NCBI RefSeq assembly: GCF_938028185.1
Contig: NZ_CALJAH010000011.1
Location: 1-5,174, forward strand
DNA from: an uncultured Cardiobacterium sp.
GTDB lineage: Bacteria > Pseudomonadota > Gammaproteobacteria > Cardiobacteriales > Cardiobacteriaceae
DNA: 5,174 nt
Direction: 5' to 3'
Position 1 is the first letter of the stretch, and every line of letters begins with the position of its first letter. A model generated the notes under the pieces. The model did no database searches and was not told the DNA's origin. It worked only from the letters and a program-made list of their open reading frames with translations. Position numbers and translations under genes: made by a program. Below, in pieces: positions 5,037 through 5,174 of this stretch.

Positions 5037-5174
5037 ACCAAACTCGGTAATTATGCGGTTTACGGCGTGAATTCCTCCGTTTGTTCAAGACTTGCAAGAT
5101 AGTCCCGCATCCGCGCGTTCAAAATCCGCAGGGTGGGTACTGAGGCGGGTGGCCTGTTTGGTTGACATCAATAT

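Larger units (their letters stand above)
4819..5174. other. non-coding stretch upstream of mdaB
   Basis: This 356-nt stretch holds the mdaB leader and -10 box, then several palindromes between 4952 and 5036. Plus-strand open frames here (for example 4914-5102) lack ribosome binding sites and read through the palindromes, so I regard them as chance. On the minus strand 5060-5167 is open and ends MRDYLASLEQTEEFTP, which looks protein-like but has no supported start. TTGACA at 5162-5167 (+) could be the -35 of a promoter running off the window. Confidence 0.5.

Noticed and set aside
5162..5167. TTGACA at the right edge as a plus-strand promoter
   Set aside because: The matching -10 would lie beyond the window, so it cannot be assessed.

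Overview
The window is 5.2 kb of bacterial chromosome. The best anchors are a SotB-type sugar-efflux transporter and an MdaB-type NADPH:quinone reductase. Both read along most of their length like my recollection of the Escherichia coli proteins, which points to a Gammaproteobacterium or a close Betaproteobacterium. A Cardiobacterium- or Neisseria-like host is a guess from the GC-rich codon use, the long intergenic poly-G tract and the palindromic intergenic repeats; nothing in the window proves the genus.

Layout, left to right. 1-320 holds no convincing gene. It contains an isolated TATAAT and an 85-nt near-perfect inverted repeat (71-155) that looks like a small non-autonomous repeat element. 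321-557 (+) encodes a 78-aa Trp-rich membrane protein with a good ribosome binding site. 558-718 is a regulatory-looking gap with a hairpin that runs into a 19-G homopolymer (592-610), then a second, terminator-like hairpin (692-712) ending 6 nt before the transporter ATG. 719-1900 (+) is sotB. A bidirectional terminator (1887-1913) has the sotB stop codon in its loop and also serves the convergent gene. 1921-4212 (-) encodes a 763-aa leucine-rich-repeat (LRR) protein with 28 full repeats plus a terminal variant, and no signal peptide. 4237-4818 (-) is mdaB, 24 nt upstream of the LRR gene, so the two are probably one transcript (mdaB then LRR). 4819-5174 has the mdaB leader with a TATAAT box, then a cluster of perfect palindromes and no convincing gene.

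How the parts may work together: SotB (efflux) and MdaB (quinone detoxification) are both housekeeping or stress functions with no evident link to each other. The LRR gene is the accessory-looking member: it is visibly less GC-rich than sotB, highly repetitive, and of unknown target. I did not find a convincing new multi-gene system. The items most worth a second look are the poly-G tract and hairpin ahead of sotB, the LRR protein and its pairing with mdaB, and the 85-nt palindromic element.
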